From Zipacnadum sp036504235 (lineage in GTDB: Bacteria > Armatimonadota > Zipacnadia > Zipacnadales > Zipacnadaceae), in assembly GCA_036504235.1 (NCBI GenBank), contig DASXVN010000080.1:27082-91081 (forward strand): 64,000 nucleotides of DNA, in the 5' to 3' direction. Below are positions 32,053 to 40,861 of the stretch, piece by piece (position 1 is the first letter of the stretch; every line of letters starts with the position of its first letter). Under the pieces are notes generated by a model, which searched no databases, was not told where the DNA came from, and saw nothing but the letters and a program-made list of their open reading frames with translations. The position numbers and the translations under genes were made by a program.

Positions 32053-33270
32053 ATGACCCCTAAAGAACGCGTGCTGCGCACTCTCGCCCACCAGGAGCCG
32101 GATATCGTGCCTTGGGGCGAGCACCTGGTGGACTACAATGTCTACGAGGGCCTCCTGGGCCGCAAGTCCTGGGTCCACGCCAAGTTCCCCGAGACCAAGG
32201 CCTGGTGGGACGGCCGCCGCGAGGAGATCGTGGCCTCCTACAAGCGCGACACGGTGGACCTGGCGCTGGCGCTGGGCTTTGACCTGGTCGCGGCCAACAT
32301 GATGCCCGCGGTCGGCGCGGAGCCGAAAACCATGAACCCGGTGGACGAGACCACCTTCGAGGAAAACGGCTACCTCTACCGCATCTCGGCGACCACCGAG
32401 GACCTCTGCCTGCTCAAGACGCCGACCCGGCCCTTCGAGGAGCCGACTCTGGCCAGCCTGCAGGAGCAGATTGACCAAGTGGACGCCGAGGGCGTACCCG
32501 CTCCGGACGAGTCCTCCTGGGAGGTCGTGCGCCACGTCAAGCAGACCCTGGGCGACGACCATTTCATCGTCACCTTCGGCGGCGACATCGGCTTCCCCGG
32601 CTTCGGCTGGAGCGACGCCGAGTTCTACCTCAACGTGGCCCTGCACCCGGAACTGCACGCCAAGCTCACCGAACTGGCCGCCAAGAAAGCCATCGCCGGG
32701 CTCAAATACTACGCCGGGGAGGTGGACGGCGTCATCGGCGCGGCCGACTATGGCAGCTCCTCGGCGCTGCTGGCCAGCCCGCGGATCATGCAGGAGCACA
32801 TGGTCTACTGGATGAAGGCCATCACCGATGAGGCGCACCGCCTGGGCCTCAAGTTCCTCAAGCACTCCTGCGGCTGCCTCTGGGAGGCCCTGCCCTTCTT
32901 CGTGGAGGCCGGTTACGACGCCTACGAGGGCGTCCAGGCCAGCGCGGGGATGGACATGAAGGACCTCAAGCGCCTCTATGGGGATAAGCTAACGCTGTGG
33001 GGTGGAGTGACCAACGAGAACCTGATCCTGGGCAGCCCCGAGCAGGTGCGCCAGGACGCGCTCTACGCGCTACGCTACGGCGCGCCCGGCGGCGGCTTTA
33101 TCTATGGCGCCAGCCACTCGCTGATGATCGGCACGAAGCTCGAGAACCTGCTGGTGATGAAGGAGATGCGCGACCGCTACGGGGTCTACCCGATCGATAT
33201 CCCGGCCGGCGAGGGCTTGGCCCCCGGCTTCCCGGTGCCGATCACGCTGCCGGAAAAGTACCGCTGCTAG
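32053..33270 (+). CDS. Uroporphyrinogen decarboxylase-family protein with HxC motif (putative methyltransferase-type)
   Basis: This 405-residue protein has the family start MTPKERVLRTLAHQEPDIVP. The putative zinc site is intact: LKFLKHSCGCLWEALPFF near residue 275 gives His-x-Cys plus a second Cys. EGVQASAGMDMKDLKRLYG near 305 and LTLWGGVTNENL near 328 are typical of MtaA/CmuA-like proteins. Members with this motif transfer methyl groups from corrinoid proteins to thiols, but no corrinoid protein gene is nearby, so that role is unproven. AAAGGAGCG precedes the ATG. It is paired with the HTDG-type gene upstream. Confidence 0.87.
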   Translation: MTPKERVLRTLAHQEPDIVPWGEHLVDYNVYEGLLGRKSWVHAKFPETKAWWDGRREEIVASYKRDTVDLALALGFDLVAANMMPAVGAEPKTMNPVDETTFEENGYLYRISATTEDLCLLKTPTRPFEEPTLASLQEQIDQVDAEGVPAPDESSWEVVRHVKQTLGDDHFIVTFGGDIGFPGFGWSDAEFYLNVALHPELHAKLTELAAKKAIAGLKYYAGEVDGVIGAADYGSSSALLASPRIMQEHMVYWMKAITDEAHRLGLKFLKHSCGCLWEALPFFVEAGYDAYEGVQASAGMDMKDLKRLYGDKLTLWGGVTNENLILGSPEQVRQDALYALRYGAPGGGFIYGASHSLMIGTKLENLLVMKEMRDRYGVYPIDIPAGEGLAPGFPVPITLPEKYRC

Positions 33271-33287
33271 CGAGGGGCGGACGCCCG

Positions 33288-33326
33288 CCGGAGGGGCCGC
33301 ACGAGCGCAGCGAGGTCGGCCCGGCC
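33288..33326 (+). repeat. Short GGAGGGGCCGCACGAGCGC repeat (module G)
   Basis: CCGGAGGGGCCGCACGAGCG followed by CAGCGAGGTCGGCC folds as a hairpin with GGCCG/CGGCC arms. Close copies occur at 50350-50386, 63101-63139, 63665-63702 and 63885-63922. This copy starts 18 bp after a gene stop. Confidence 0.75.
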
Positions 33327-33338
33327 GTTCGCCGTTTT

Positions 33339-33390
33339 GTAGGGCGGGGGCGTGTAGAAGGCCCTGAGCCTGTCGAAGGGTCCCACGCCG
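33339..33390 (+). repeat. GTAGGGCGGGGG hairpin (module D) interrupted near its apex by a CTGAGCCTGTCGAAGG palindrome
   Basis: Uninterrupted module D elsewhere (50310-50335, 53195-53220) is GTAGGGCGGGGGCTACGTCC followed by CCCGCC. Here the apex is replaced by a segment containing CCCTGAGCCTGTCGAAGGG (33362-33380). The same 19-mer interrupts another hairpin at 63179-63197. Confidence 0.65.
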
Positions 33391-33406
33391 GCCCTTGCCG
33401 TTGCCC

Positions 33407-33543
33407 CCGGAGGGGCCGCATACGAGCACGACCCGCTTCCGAGTGGGGCGCGCGGAAGTATCCGGCCCAGGGCCTAGCGCTAGCCGCGGGCCGGATACTT
33501 GCGGCGTTCGCTGCGCTCACGTCCTCGTATTCGGCCCCTCCGG
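33407..33543 (+). repeat. 137 bp element K with terminal and internal inverted repeats
   Basis: The ends are 24-bp near-perfect inverted repeats: left CCGGAGGGGCCGCATACGAG.., right ..CTCGTATTCGGCCCCTCCGG (22 of 24 pairs match). An internal inverted repeat AAGTATCCGGCCC / GGGCCGGATACTT surrounds a GCTAGC-containing centre, giving a cloverleaf-like fold. A diverged copy in the opposite orientation lies at 61960-62089. There is no reading frame inside. It resembles a non-autonomous mobile or structured element. No transposase is present in the window. Confidence 0.8.
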
Positions 33544-33561
33544 AAGACACCGTCGCCCTCT

Positions 33562-34200
33562 CTACCCCACCAACACTGCCCTGCACGGCGACCCATCCGC
33601 GCCGCGCAGGCGCAGCGGCAGACAGATCAGCTCATACTCGCCCTCCGGGGGCGCGCTGAGGTCCAGGCCCTCCAGCGGCACGACCCCGGCGCCCAGCAGC
33701 GCCCGGTGTACGTGCGGCTCGGCGGCTCCGAAGGCATCCACGGAGGGCGCGTCCACCCCGACCAGGGCCACGCCCCGCGCTGCCAGCCACTCCGCGGCCT
33801 CCCGCGTCAGCGCCGGCCAAGCGGCCGGAAAGCTCTCCGCCGGCGGCTCGCCGAAGGGCCGCGTCCGCAGCAGCAGCCGGTCCCCCCGCGCCAGGCCCAG
33901 GCCTTGCACAAAGTCCGCGCTGATCTCCGCCCCCGCCGGAGCCTGCACCAGTCGCCCCGGTCCCAGCAGCGCCTCCCAGGGCAACTCGTCCACGCCCCGC
34001 CCTGTCGGCAGGAAGTGCCGCGGCGCGTCCACGTGGGTACCGCTGTGCGACCCCAGGTCCAGCCGCGTCACGTTCGCTCCGTCACCGGCCTCCAGCGAGG
34101 CGGCGCTCGTGAAGCTTACCGCCGGATCGCCCGGGTACACCGGCATCCCCGAGTAAAGCGGAACTGAAATATCCCAGATTCGTCGCGTCGCCTGCGCCAT
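33562..34200 (-). CDS. Cyclase-family metal hydrolase (kynurenine formamidase-like)
   Basis: This 212-residue protein carries the cyclase-family metal motif HSGTHVDAPRHF (about residues 51-62). WDISVPLYSGMPVYPGDP lies at the start and GVDAPSVDAFGAAEPHVHRA near 150, where a further His/Asp pair is expected. Family members hydrolyse amide or lactam-like bonds with Zn or Mn, for example N-formylkynurenine. No tryptophan-catabolism neighbours are seen, so the substrate is open. The ATG at 34200 has GGAGTGGAGAGG upstream. It is divergent from mgtC. Confidence 0.88.
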   Translation of the reverse strand: MAQATRRIWDISVPLYSGMPVYPGDPAVSFTSAASLEAGDGANVTRLDLGSHSGTHVDAPRHFLPTGRGVDELPWEALLGPGRLVQAPAGAEISADFVQGLGLARGDRLLLRTRPFGEPPAESFPAAWPALTREAAEWLAARGVALVGVDAPSVDAFGAAEPHVHRALLGAGVVPLEGLDLSAPPEGEYELICLPLRLRGADGSPCRAVLVG

Positions 34201-34284
34201 GGTGGCCTCTCCACTCCGCCGAGAAGGATTTCCCTGCCGCAACTGCGAAATGCCCTGACGGACACCCACCGCCGGAGGGGTTGC

Positions 34285-34986
34285 ATGGATCGTCTTATTG
34301 ACTTGCCGTTCCTATTTCCGGGCTGGCCCAGCGCTCTCCTGCGTCTGGCGCTGGCTTTCGCGCTGGGCGCGCTGCTGGGCCTCGAGCGGGAACGCCGCCA
34401 GCGTCCGGCGGGCCTGCGCACCCACGCGCTGGTCTCCCTGACCAGCGCCCTGGTCATGCTGCTGGCCGCCATGATGCCGGAAGGCGGGGGCAGTGAGGGC
34501 CGGGTGGCGCAAGGCATCTTGACCGGCATGGGCTTCCTGGGCGCCGGCACGATTCTGCGCCATGAGAACACCGTCACCGGACTGACGACCGCCGCCAGCC
34601 TCTGGATCACCGCGGCCCTGGGGATGGCCGCCGGGTCCGGGCAATACGCCCTGGCCGTGGGCGGAGGCGCCGCGGCGTTCATTGCTTTGAGCCTCATGCA
34701 CCACATGGAGCTGCGGATTCGCCGCGAGACCGGTCCGGTCCAGGTGGAGGCCCTCCTGGCTCCCGGCCTGCTCTACCCGCTGGGGCTGCACGCGCTGCTG
34801 GACGACAACGAGGTGGAACTGGTGTCCCTGCGCATCGGTGAGACTCCCGACCAGCCGCTAGCCCTGGTGGTCGAACCCGCCCGGAATCTGTCCCGCGAGT
34901 CGGTGCTCGCCCTGCTCCAGTCCTCGCCGGACCTCAGCGAGGTCCGCCTGGCCACCCGCCCCAGCCGGAGCCGTTACGATCTCTGA
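34285..34986 (+). CDS. MgtC/SapB-family membrane protein
   Basis: This 233-residue protein has the MgtC signature: LLGLERERRQRPAGLRTHAL near residue 32 and GMGFLGAGTILR near 80, the conserved acidic/polar helix segments of the family. Four to five transmembrane helices span about 12-150. The C-terminal 80 residues form a soluble ACT-like domain (VEALLAPGLLYPLGLHALL). Members are tied to magnesium limitation and intracellular survival, and some regulate ATP synthase. The biochemical role is still debated in known cases. CCGGAGGGG lies upstream. The gene ends 10 bp before a CBM9-like gene on the same strand, so co-transcription is likely. Confidence 0.9.
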   Translation: MDRLIDLPFLFPGWPSALLRLALAFALGALLGLERERRQRPAGLRTHALVSLTSALVMLLAAMMPEGGGSEGRVAQGILTGMGFLGAGTILRHENTVTGLTTAASLWITAALGMAAGSGQYALAVGGGAAAFIALSLMHHMELRIRRETGPVQVEALLAPGLLYPLGLHALLDDNEVELVSLRIGETPDQPLALVVEPARNLSRESVLALLQSSPDLSEVRLATRPSRSRYDL

Positions 34987-34996
34987 GGAGGCTGCT

Positions 34997-36223
34997 ATGC
35001 CGACTGTCCGCTTACTTTGCGCCGCCCTGCTCATTCTCGTTGCCGCCGGGTGGGCCGCCGCCGCCCCGCCGGCCTACACGCCGCCGGTCATCTCCGTGCC
35101 CCCGGCCGCTAAGGCCCCCGTCGTTGACGGCCAGGTGGAGCCCGCCGAGTGGGCCAAGGCGGCGGTGCTCAGTGACTTCGTGACCGTCGGCGCCACCGGC
35201 CTGCCCACGCGCCGCACGGTCGTCTACATGCAGTATGACGCCAACAACTTCTACCTGGGCGCGCTCTGCTTCGACCCGCAGCCTGGCAAGCTCAAGCTCG
35301 ACGCCAAGCAGCGCGATGGCGGCGTGACCGCCGACGACTCCCTGGAGGTCTTCATTGACACGGTCGGCCAGCGCAAGGACGTGGCGCATTTGGCCATCAA
35401 TGCCGCCAATGTGCAGCTCGATTCCTGGAACGAGGACGCCGCGCAGGACTTCAAGTGGACCTCCGCGACTCGCGTGGGCGCCGACGGCTGGAGCGCCGAG
35501 ATCGCCCTGCCCTTCGCCCGCGGCATCGGCCCGGCGGTCGGCGACACCTGGCTAATCAACGTCGCCCGCAACGCCCCCGGCGCCGGCGAGCGCTCCTGCT
35601 GGGTCCCGGTCCAGCGCGCCTACGGGGAGCTGGACCGCCTGGGCACGCTGATCTTCTCGGGTCCGCCCTTCCGCGTCGAGACCCGCAGCCTCGGCGACCT
35701 CTGGGCGGGCCAGAATCTCGCCCAATTCGCGGTGCAGAGCCTCCGCCCCGGCACCGCCCTGGAGGCCAAACTCAACGCCCGCGTAGAGGGCAGCCGCCCC
35801 GTGAACAACCTCTTCGCCACCGCCAAGGTCAAGGCGGGCGCGGACGCCTCCCCCTTCGGCCTCTCCTACCGCGTGCCCGGCGAGGGCTTCAGCACCGTCA
35901 CCTTCTCCCTCACCGACGCCAAGGGCAACACTGCCTGGCGCAGCGCTCCCTATCCCCTCACGGTACCGCCCCTCAGCGCCTCGCTGAGCGCCCTGGAGAA
36001 GTCGCTGAGCCAGTCCGCCAGCGCCTGGAGCCGCCTCCCCGCCCCGCAAAAGGCCGCCCTGGAGCCGAATCTGGCCGAGACGCTCACCGCCTGGCGGGCG
36101 CTAACCCAGCGGGCAATCGGCGTGAAACCGGGGCTCAGTCGCGGGGATTACGACAACCTGCTACAGCAAGTCCAAATGCTAACCCAAGCCGCCGCCGCCC
36201 TGCAAGCGGAGGTCGGGGCCTAA
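34997..36223 (+). CDS. Exported CBM9-like carbohydrate-binding protein
   Basis: This 408-residue protein has a signal peptide (residues 1-23, LLCAALLILVAAGWAAA). Residues 35-220 form a CBM9/DOMON-like sandwich: APVVDGQVEPAEWAKAAVLS is the family opening, and DDSLEVFIDTVGQRKDVAHL and WSAEIALPFARGIG are its later strands. An Ig-like segment (about 235-320) and a C-terminal helical hairpin (330-405) follow. It probably binds sugar or haem-like ligands in the periplasm or at the cell surface; carbohydrate is the better guess in this context. It has no catalytic residues. The ribosome site is GAGGAGGCTG. Confidence 0.82.
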   Translation: MPTVRLLCAALLILVAAGWAAAAPPAYTPPVISVPPAAKAPVVDGQVEPAEWAKAAVLSDFVTVGATGLPTRRTVVYMQYDANNFYLGALCFDPQPGKLKLDAKQRDGGVTADDSLEVFIDTVGQRKDVAHLAINAANVQLDSWNEDAAQDFKWTSATRVGADGWSAEIALPFARGIGPAVGDTWLINVARNAPGAGERSCWVPVQRAYGELDRLGTLIFSGPPFRVETRSLGDLWAGQNLAQFAVQSLRPGTALEAKLNARVEGSRPVNNLFATAKVKAGADASPFGLSYRVPGEGFSTVTFSLTDAKGNTAWRSAPYPLTVPPLSASLSALEKSLSQSASAWSRLPAPQKAALEPNLAETLTAWRALTQRAIGVKPGLSRGDYDNLLQQVQMLTQAAAALQAEVGA

Positions 36224-36533
36224 GCTTTTAAGTCTCGGTGGCACCGGCGTCTCGCCGGTGTCGGTGCCTAGCTGCCTCCGTATGGGGGGCGCCCGGCCGT
36301 CTCCCCGTAGGGGCGCGTTTGGCCGTTTCCCTGTAGGGGCGCGTTTTGGCGGCGTCTCCGCCGACAACACACGCCCGCTCGCTAACTGGCAGGCAGCGAA
36401 CGGGGGTGGCCCGCCGTTTCCGAGTAGGGGCGGAAGTTGCGAGTCCGCTCGCAATCTCCGCCCGCGTCAGCCTCGAACGTTAATCTCCCCGTAGGGGCGC
36501 GTTTGGCGGAGCGAAGCGGAGCCACACACGCCC
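36224..36533. repeat. Intergenic repeat cluster
   Basis: No gene is seen in this 310 bp. From left to right: a GGTGGCACCGGCGTCTCGCC module E (36238-36262), a partial GTAGGGGCGCG unit (36307), and a full module Q (36333-36404, GTAGGGGCGCGTTTTGGCGG to GCAGCGAACGGG). Then come a GTAGGGGCGGAAGTTGCGAG hairpin (about 36427-36466) and a compact Q copy (36491-36537) whose CCCCTAC end contains the stop codon of the minus-strand HAD gene. Confidence 0.75.
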
Positions 36534-37331
36534 CTACGATAGCCCCCCCAACTCCGCCACGCTCGCCAGCACATAGTCCGGCTGCTCCGCATGCGCCGCC
36601 ACGGCTTCGCGGGTGGCCACGCCGGTGAGCACCAGCGCCACCGCCGCTCCCGCTCGTCGCCCCAGCGCCAGATCGGTCTCCAGCCGGTCACCGAGCAGCA
36701 GGCAGTCCGCCGGCGCGATCTGCCACTGGCGCAGAATCATCTCCAGCATCAGCGGCGAGGGCTTGCCCGCGATGGCCTCTACGCGCCGCCCGCAGGCCGC
36801 CTCCAGCAAGGCCACGAAGCTCCCCGCGTCCAGCGCCTGCTCGCCGCCGGGCAGCGGGCAGGTCACGTCCGGGTTGGTGGCCACGAACGCCGCCCCGCGC
36901 CGCAGCGCCTGCAGCGCCCGGTTGAGCCGCTCGTAATCCACCTGCCGATCCCAGGACACCACCACCACCTGCGCCGCCGCCGGGTCCTCGGTCAGCCGCA
37001 GCCCGCCGCGCTCCAACTCCTCGCGCACCGGGTCCTCGCCCAGCAGGAACACGCTCGCGCCCGGGTGGGCCTGCTCCAGGTACCAGCGCAGCGCCACCGG
37101 CGAGTTAACGACCTCCGTCGGATCGGCGGGCAACCCCAGGCGGGTCAGCTTCGCGGCATACTCGGCGGCGCGACCCAGCGGCTTGTTGGAGATGAACGCC
37201 ACCCGCTTGCCCGCCGCGCGGAGCGCCGCCAGCGCCCGGTCCGCGCCGGGAATCAGGTGCTCGCCCAGGTACAGCGTGCCGTCCAGGTCGAAAACGTAGC
37301 CCGCATAATCGCCCAGCGGACGGGCGCTCAT
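36534..37331 (-). CDS. HAD-superfamily phosphatase, NagD-like
   Basis: This 265-residue protein has HAD motif I VFDLDGTLYLG (residues 13-23), motif II in AFISNKPLG (near 46), motif III Lys in AGKPSPLML near 180 and motif IV GDRLETDL near 205. A C2-type cap lies between motifs II and III, as in NagD/4-nitrophenylphosphatase-like enzymes that hydrolyse small phosphorylated sugars or nucleotides. Its start overlaps the upstream phosphorylase stop (ATGA), so the two are co-translated, suggesting nucleoside or pentose-phosphate salvage. Its TAG stop falls within the conserved CCCCTAC end of a palindromic repeat. Confidence 0.92.
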   Translation of the reverse strand: MSARPLGDYAGYVFDLDGTLYLGEHLIPGADRALAALRAAGKRVAFISNKPLGRAAEYAAKLTRLGLPADPTEVVNSPVALRWYLEQAHPGASVFLLGEDPVREELERGGLRLTEDPAAAQVVVVSWDRQVDYERLNRALQALRRGAAFVATNPDVTCPLPGGEQALDAGSFVALLEAACGRRVEAIAGKPSPLMLEMILRQWQIAPADCLLLGDRLETDLALGRRAGAAVALVLTGVATREAVAAHAEQPDYVLASVAELGGLS

Positions 37332-38083
37332 AGGCCCGGCCCGCACTCGCAGGCGCTCTCCCCGCCCAGCCGCCGCGCCGCGCCCTCCAGGAGGCGCTGG
37401 ACCTCCCCCAGCCGCTGGTTGACCAGCTCCGTGACCTCCCCGGCGTACAGCCGGTGCCCCGGCTCCATCCCCGCGCCCCAATTGCAGACCAGGCACAGAC
37501 TGGCGTAGCACAGCTCGGCCTCCCGCGCGAAAACCACCTCGGGCACGCCGGTCATGCCCACCACCCCGCCGCCGAGTTGCGCAAACATGCGGATCTCCGC
37601 CGCGGTCTCAAAGCGCGGCCCCTCCGTGCAGACGTACACGACCTCCGGCAGCGGCTCGCCGCCCAGCTCCACCGCCGCCTCGCTCAGGGCCCGGCGCAAC
37701 TCCACGCAATACGGCTCGGTCACGTCCACATGGCGGACCTCGGGCGGCTCAAAGAGGCTGCGGGCGCGGGTGCAGGTGAAATCGAGGAACTGCTCCGCGA
37801 GGCAAAACGCGCCCGGCTCCAGGCCCGGCAGCAGCGAGCCGACAGCGTTGAAAGCCAGCACCTGGCGGCAGCCGAGCACCTGCAGCGCGGTAATGTTGCC
37901 CCGGTAGTTGACCAGGTGCGGCGGCACCGTATGCCCGCGCCCGTGGCGGGGCAGGAAGATGGTCTCCGCGCCGCCCAGTTCCCCCGCGTAGGCTTCAATC
38001 TCGCCATACGGCGTGCTCGCGACCACGGTCTCCCAGTCGCCGGCCAGCTCATACAGCCCGGTCCCGCCAATGATTCCCAGCAT
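37328..38083 (-). CDS. MTA/MTI phosphorylase-family purine nucleoside phosphorylase
   Basis: This 251-residue protein begins MLGIIGGTGLYEL, the phosphate-binding start of the MTAP/PNP family. LPRHGRGHTVPPHLVNYRGN (about 47-66), YVCTEGPRFET and GMTGVPEVVFAREAELCYAS are all family signatures. In MTA phosphorylases the following strand ends in Asp for adenine; here it reads LVCNWGAG, with Asn, as in methylthioinosine and 6-oxopurine phosphorylases. A 6-oxopurine substrate is therefore likelier than MTA (inference). It cleaves purine nucleosides with phosphate. The ATG at 38083 has ACGGAGGCG upstream, and its end overlaps the HAD gene. Confidence 0.88.
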   Translation of the reverse strand: MLGIIGGTGLYELAGDWETVVASTPYGEIEAYAGELGGAETIFLPRHGRGHTVPPHLVNYRGNITALQVLGCRQVLAFNAVGSLLPGLEPGAFCLAEQFLDFTCTRARSLFEPPEVRHVDVTEPYCVELRRALSEAAVELGGEPLPEVVYVCTEGPRFETAAEIRMFAQLGGGVVGMTGVPEVVFAREAELCYASLCLVCNWGAGMEPGHRLYAGEVTELVNQRLGEVQRLLEGAARRLGGESACECGPGL

Positions 38084-38411
38084 GACGATCGCCTCCGTGG
38101 CCTGCTGCCGATTCGCTGTCGTTGCCGTTGCCGTCGGTGGCACCGGCGTCTCGCCGGTGTGCCGTTTGCCGTTCGTAGGGGTGGATCTTCCGCGAGGCCG
38201 TACCCGCGGAACCTCCACCCGCGCCGGCCGCTAGCGCCTGGCTTCGCGGTGGCCGCGGGTGGACATCGTGGCGCCCGACGCCCCGATGTCCACCCCTACG
38301 GGAAACGGCGTCCTTGCCGTTGCCGTGTGCCGTGGCCTTTGCCTTATGCCCCTCCCACCATGGGAGGGGTGCCCGCGGTCTGCCGCGGGCGGGGTGGGCC
38401 GCCGTGCCCCG
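38084..38411. repeat. Intergenic repeat cluster with modules E, P and A
   Basis: No gene is seen. It contains a GTTGCCGTTGCCGT linker, module E (38136-38160), the two-armed element P (38175-38299, listed separately), another TTGCCGTTGCCGT linker and module A (about 38346-38404: CCCCTCCCACCATGGGAGGG then TGCCCGCGG..GCGGGGTGGGCC). Confidence 0.75.
38175..38299 (+). repeat. Two-armed palindromic element P, copy 1
   Basis: It begins GTAGGGGTGGAT and ends TCCACCCCTAC. The left arm pairs TTCCGCG with CGCGGAA above a GTGGA/TCCAC base. The right arm pairs GGGTGGACATCG with CGATGTCCACCC. Compared with copies 3 and 5 the left stem has a T-A to C-G pair change that keeps pairing. Copies: 40569-40692, 50403-50501, 53486-53610, 63257-63357. 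Confidence 0.8.
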
Positions 38412-40400
38412 CTAGGGCCACGGGAACATCGGCGCTTTGGTGTGGAAGGCGAATGAAATCACGCTCCACAGGACCGCCGCGAAAAACTCCCCGAAAATCA
38501 GCCCCAGGAAGAACGGACGCAGTTGCATGTACGTTTTCAGCCCGCCGTAGCGCGTCACCGCTCCCTTGATGAGCCAGGCGACCAGCGCCGGGAACCAGAA
38601 CACGCACATCACCCAGGTCACCGACAGCGCCGCGCCCAGGGGATGCAGCGGCCACCAGACGTACAGCCGCCGCATCAGGCCCAGCAGCAGGCAGAAGACC
38701 ACGCCCACCCCAAACCACGCGGGCCGCGCCGGCTGCACCGTGTCCACGCCCTCCATCAGCGGCGCGTGCTCGTGCCAGAACTGCTGATTGTTGCCGGTGT
38801 ACAGGTAGCTGTACATGGTCACGCCGCCGCGCTGGTAAGTGACGGTCAGGTGCAGCCACCCGGCCAGCAGGATGGCAAAGACCAGCACCCCGACCACTAT
38901 CGGCACCAGCTTGCGGCGCGGCAGGCGCACCCCGTCGGCCAGCTTCTGCGCGTCCAGCATCCCGGTCAGCGTGATCCCGCGCAGGTCGCGGCTGAACATG
39001 GCGTTGGTGAAGCTCAGCAGCGTCAGGTTGACCTTGCCCACGCCACTTTTGCGCGAGAAAAAGCCCCAAATGTCGAAGGGCGTGAAGGAGCCCTCCGTCA
39101 TCGGCGTGCCCGCCTCGGAGGTGGCGCGGGCCATGATTACCGACTGCACGAACAGGTAGATGCCGAACTCATTCAGCGCGACCGCCGCCGTCCCCCCCGC
39201 CGCCCGCCACCAGAGCACAATCCCCACCAGCGCCAGCCCGATCAGCCACACCGCCCCCCGGAATTGCAGCAGCGTGTTGCCCGCCTCCGGATCGCCCGCA
39301 GCCTGCTTGCGCCAGACGTCGCGCACCCGAATCCAGCCGCCCCACACCATCATCCCCACCAGGGCGAAGCTGATGCCGGCGGTCTGGTCGGAGACGAAAG
39401 CCATGGCGTCGCCGTGCGAGCCGCCCGGCGCGATCCCCAGCGCCGCGCCCCCCACCTCCTGCAAGCGCGCCAGCAGGAAGAAGAACCACAGGCTGAAGAC
39501 CATCTCGCTCGACAACAGGTAGAACAGCCCCACGCCGGCCAGCGAGAACCACAGCTCGGTATAGCCCATGCTGCTCCAGGGCGCCTGGGTGAGCGTCACG
39601 CGATAGGAAATCGCGATCTTCGGAATCGCCGGCCAGATATTGTGCAGGCCGTACAGGGAGAAGTAGCCTAGCGGCAGCAGGAACCCCGCCCACATCAGCG
39701 GATTGCGCAGGAAATCAGCCGTGCCCGGCTGTTGGGTGACGAGGTCGAGCGGCAGCCGGGTGAGCGGGAACGACAGGTGCTCGTCGTCCGCCCACAGTCG
39801 GTAGATGATCGCGGCCATGCCCAGATAGGCCGTGTAGACTAGCCCGTACAGCGCCAGCCACACCGCGCTCGGCCCCAGCCACGCGCCCCAGGGCAGCGGG
39901 ACGCCGGGCGGCAGGCCCTCATAGTAGAACTTGGTGGTGAGCTGCGCCGCGTCGCGGGCGGGATTCCAGGGGACCAGATACGGCTTGACGCTGCCGAAGA
40001 AGAGTTGCTGCCAGTGGTTGGCGGGGGTCGCCAGGTAGTTCAGCCCGGCCAGCGTCGGGTAGAGGTCCTCGGTCAAGCCGCGCGAGGTGACCATCGCCGC
40101 CAGCACCATCATCACGTAGATGACCACGTACTCGGCGGGCTGCAGCCGCGCCCGCGGAAAGACGGCGGCCGCCAGGCGATTGAGCAGCACCACGATCAGC
40201 AGCAGCGCCACCGCCACCGGCGGGATCTGCAGAAAGCCGATCATGATCGCGCCGGTCACCTGCTCGGCCCACACGACTACGCCCACCACCACCGCCGCCA
40301 TGAACAGCCCCAGCGCGACCGCCCGGACGGTGATCCGCGCCGCCGGCGGCAGGCCGGCGGAGGCGCGTAATTCAGTTGCGGAGGACCAGGGCATCGCCAT
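38412..40400 (-). CDS. Polytopic membrane protein, DUF6785/DUF6784-like
   Basis: This 662-residue protein has about 14-16 predicted transmembrane helices, starting with ALGLFMAAVVVGVVVWAEQV near residue 28. Conserved-looking soluble segments are SRGLTEDLYPTLAGLNYLAT near 105 and WADDEHLSFPLTRLPLDLV near 225. It resembles the large OPT-like DUF6785/DUF6784 proteins common in Armatimonadota and Planctomycetota genomes, for which no transport substrate is known. The start is uncertain: ATGs at 40400 and 40394 both lack a clear ribosome site. It is flanked on both sides by repeat clusters and is probably monocistronic. Confidence 0.75.
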   Translation of the reverse strand: MAMPWSSATELRASAGLPPAARITVRAVALGLFMAAVVVGVVVWAEQVTGAIMIGFLQIPPVAVALLLIVVLLNRLAAAVFPRARLQPAEYVVIYVMMVLAAMVTSRGLTEDLYPTLAGLNYLATPANHWQQLFFGSVKPYLVPWNPARDAAQLTTKFYYEGLPPGVPLPWGAWLGPSAVWLALYGLVYTAYLGMAAIIYRLWADDEHLSFPLTRLPLDLVTQQPGTADFLRNPLMWAGFLLPLGYFSLYGLHNIWPAIPKIAISYRVTLTQAPWSSMGYTELWFSLAGVGLFYLLSSEMVFSLWFFFLLARLQEVGGAALGIAPGGSHGDAMAFVSDQTAGISFALVGMMVWGGWIRVRDVWRKQAAGDPEAGNTLLQFRGAVWLIGLALVGIVLWWRAAGGTAAVALNEFGIYLFVQSVIMARATSEAGTPMTEGSFTPFDIWGFFSRKSGVGKVNLTLLSFTNAMFSRDLRGITLTGMLDAQKLADGVRLPRRKLVPIVVGVLVFAILLAGWLHLTVTYQRGGVTMYSYLYTGNNQQFWHEHAPLMEGVDTVQPARPAWFGVGVVFCLLLGLMRRLYVWWPLHPLGAALSVTWVMCVFWFPALVAWLIKGAVTRYGGLKTYMQLRPFFLGLIFGEFFAAVLWSVISFAFHTKAPMFPWP

Positions 40401-40861
40401 AAGGAATATCGCGCTCGGAAGCGCGGGCAGGAGGAACGGACTCTGACCGCGAACAATTTCACCGCGCCCGACGCTCGCACCTCCCGCCGTTGTCGTCAGT
40501 GGCACCGGCGTCTCGCCGGTGAGGCTGCCGCTAGGTTCCGCCGGTGCGCTAACCTTCCCGCAGCCGTTGTAGGGGTGAATTTTGGCGAGCGTCCGCGCTC
40601 GACAACATCCACCCGCGCCCACCGCTAGGGCCTGGCTTCGCGGTTGCCGCGGGTGGACGTCGTGGCGCCGACGCCCCGAAGTCCACCCCTACGGGAAACA
40701 CCGCCGTCCGCCGGTGCAGTTGCCGTATGCCTTTCCCCCCCTCTCCTGCCAGGAGAGGGGGCAGGGGGGTGAGGCCTGCCTCCCCCGCGAACCATCCGCC
40801 CGCGGACACGTCCATCTAGAGGCAATCGCAGGCATTCCGCGACCTTCCGGGAGGTAGGCTC
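40401..40861. repeat. Intergenic repeat cluster with modules E, P and H
   Basis: No gene is seen in this 461 bp between divergent genes. It contains module E (40499-40522), element P (40569-40692, listed separately) and module H (about 40736-40775). The last 20 bp (CTTCCGGGAGGTAGGCTC) hold the ribosome site of the ACT-domain gene. No promoter consensus was recognised. Confidence 0.75.
40569..40692 (+). repeat. Two-armed palindromic element P, copy 2
   Basis: Left arm base GGGTG..CACCC carries the apical stem CGAGCG/CGCTCG, shared with copy 4 but unlike copies 1, 3 and 5. Right arm GGGTGGACGTCG to CGAAGTCCACCCCTAC. Ends are GTAGGGG and CCCCTAC. Confidence 0.8.
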
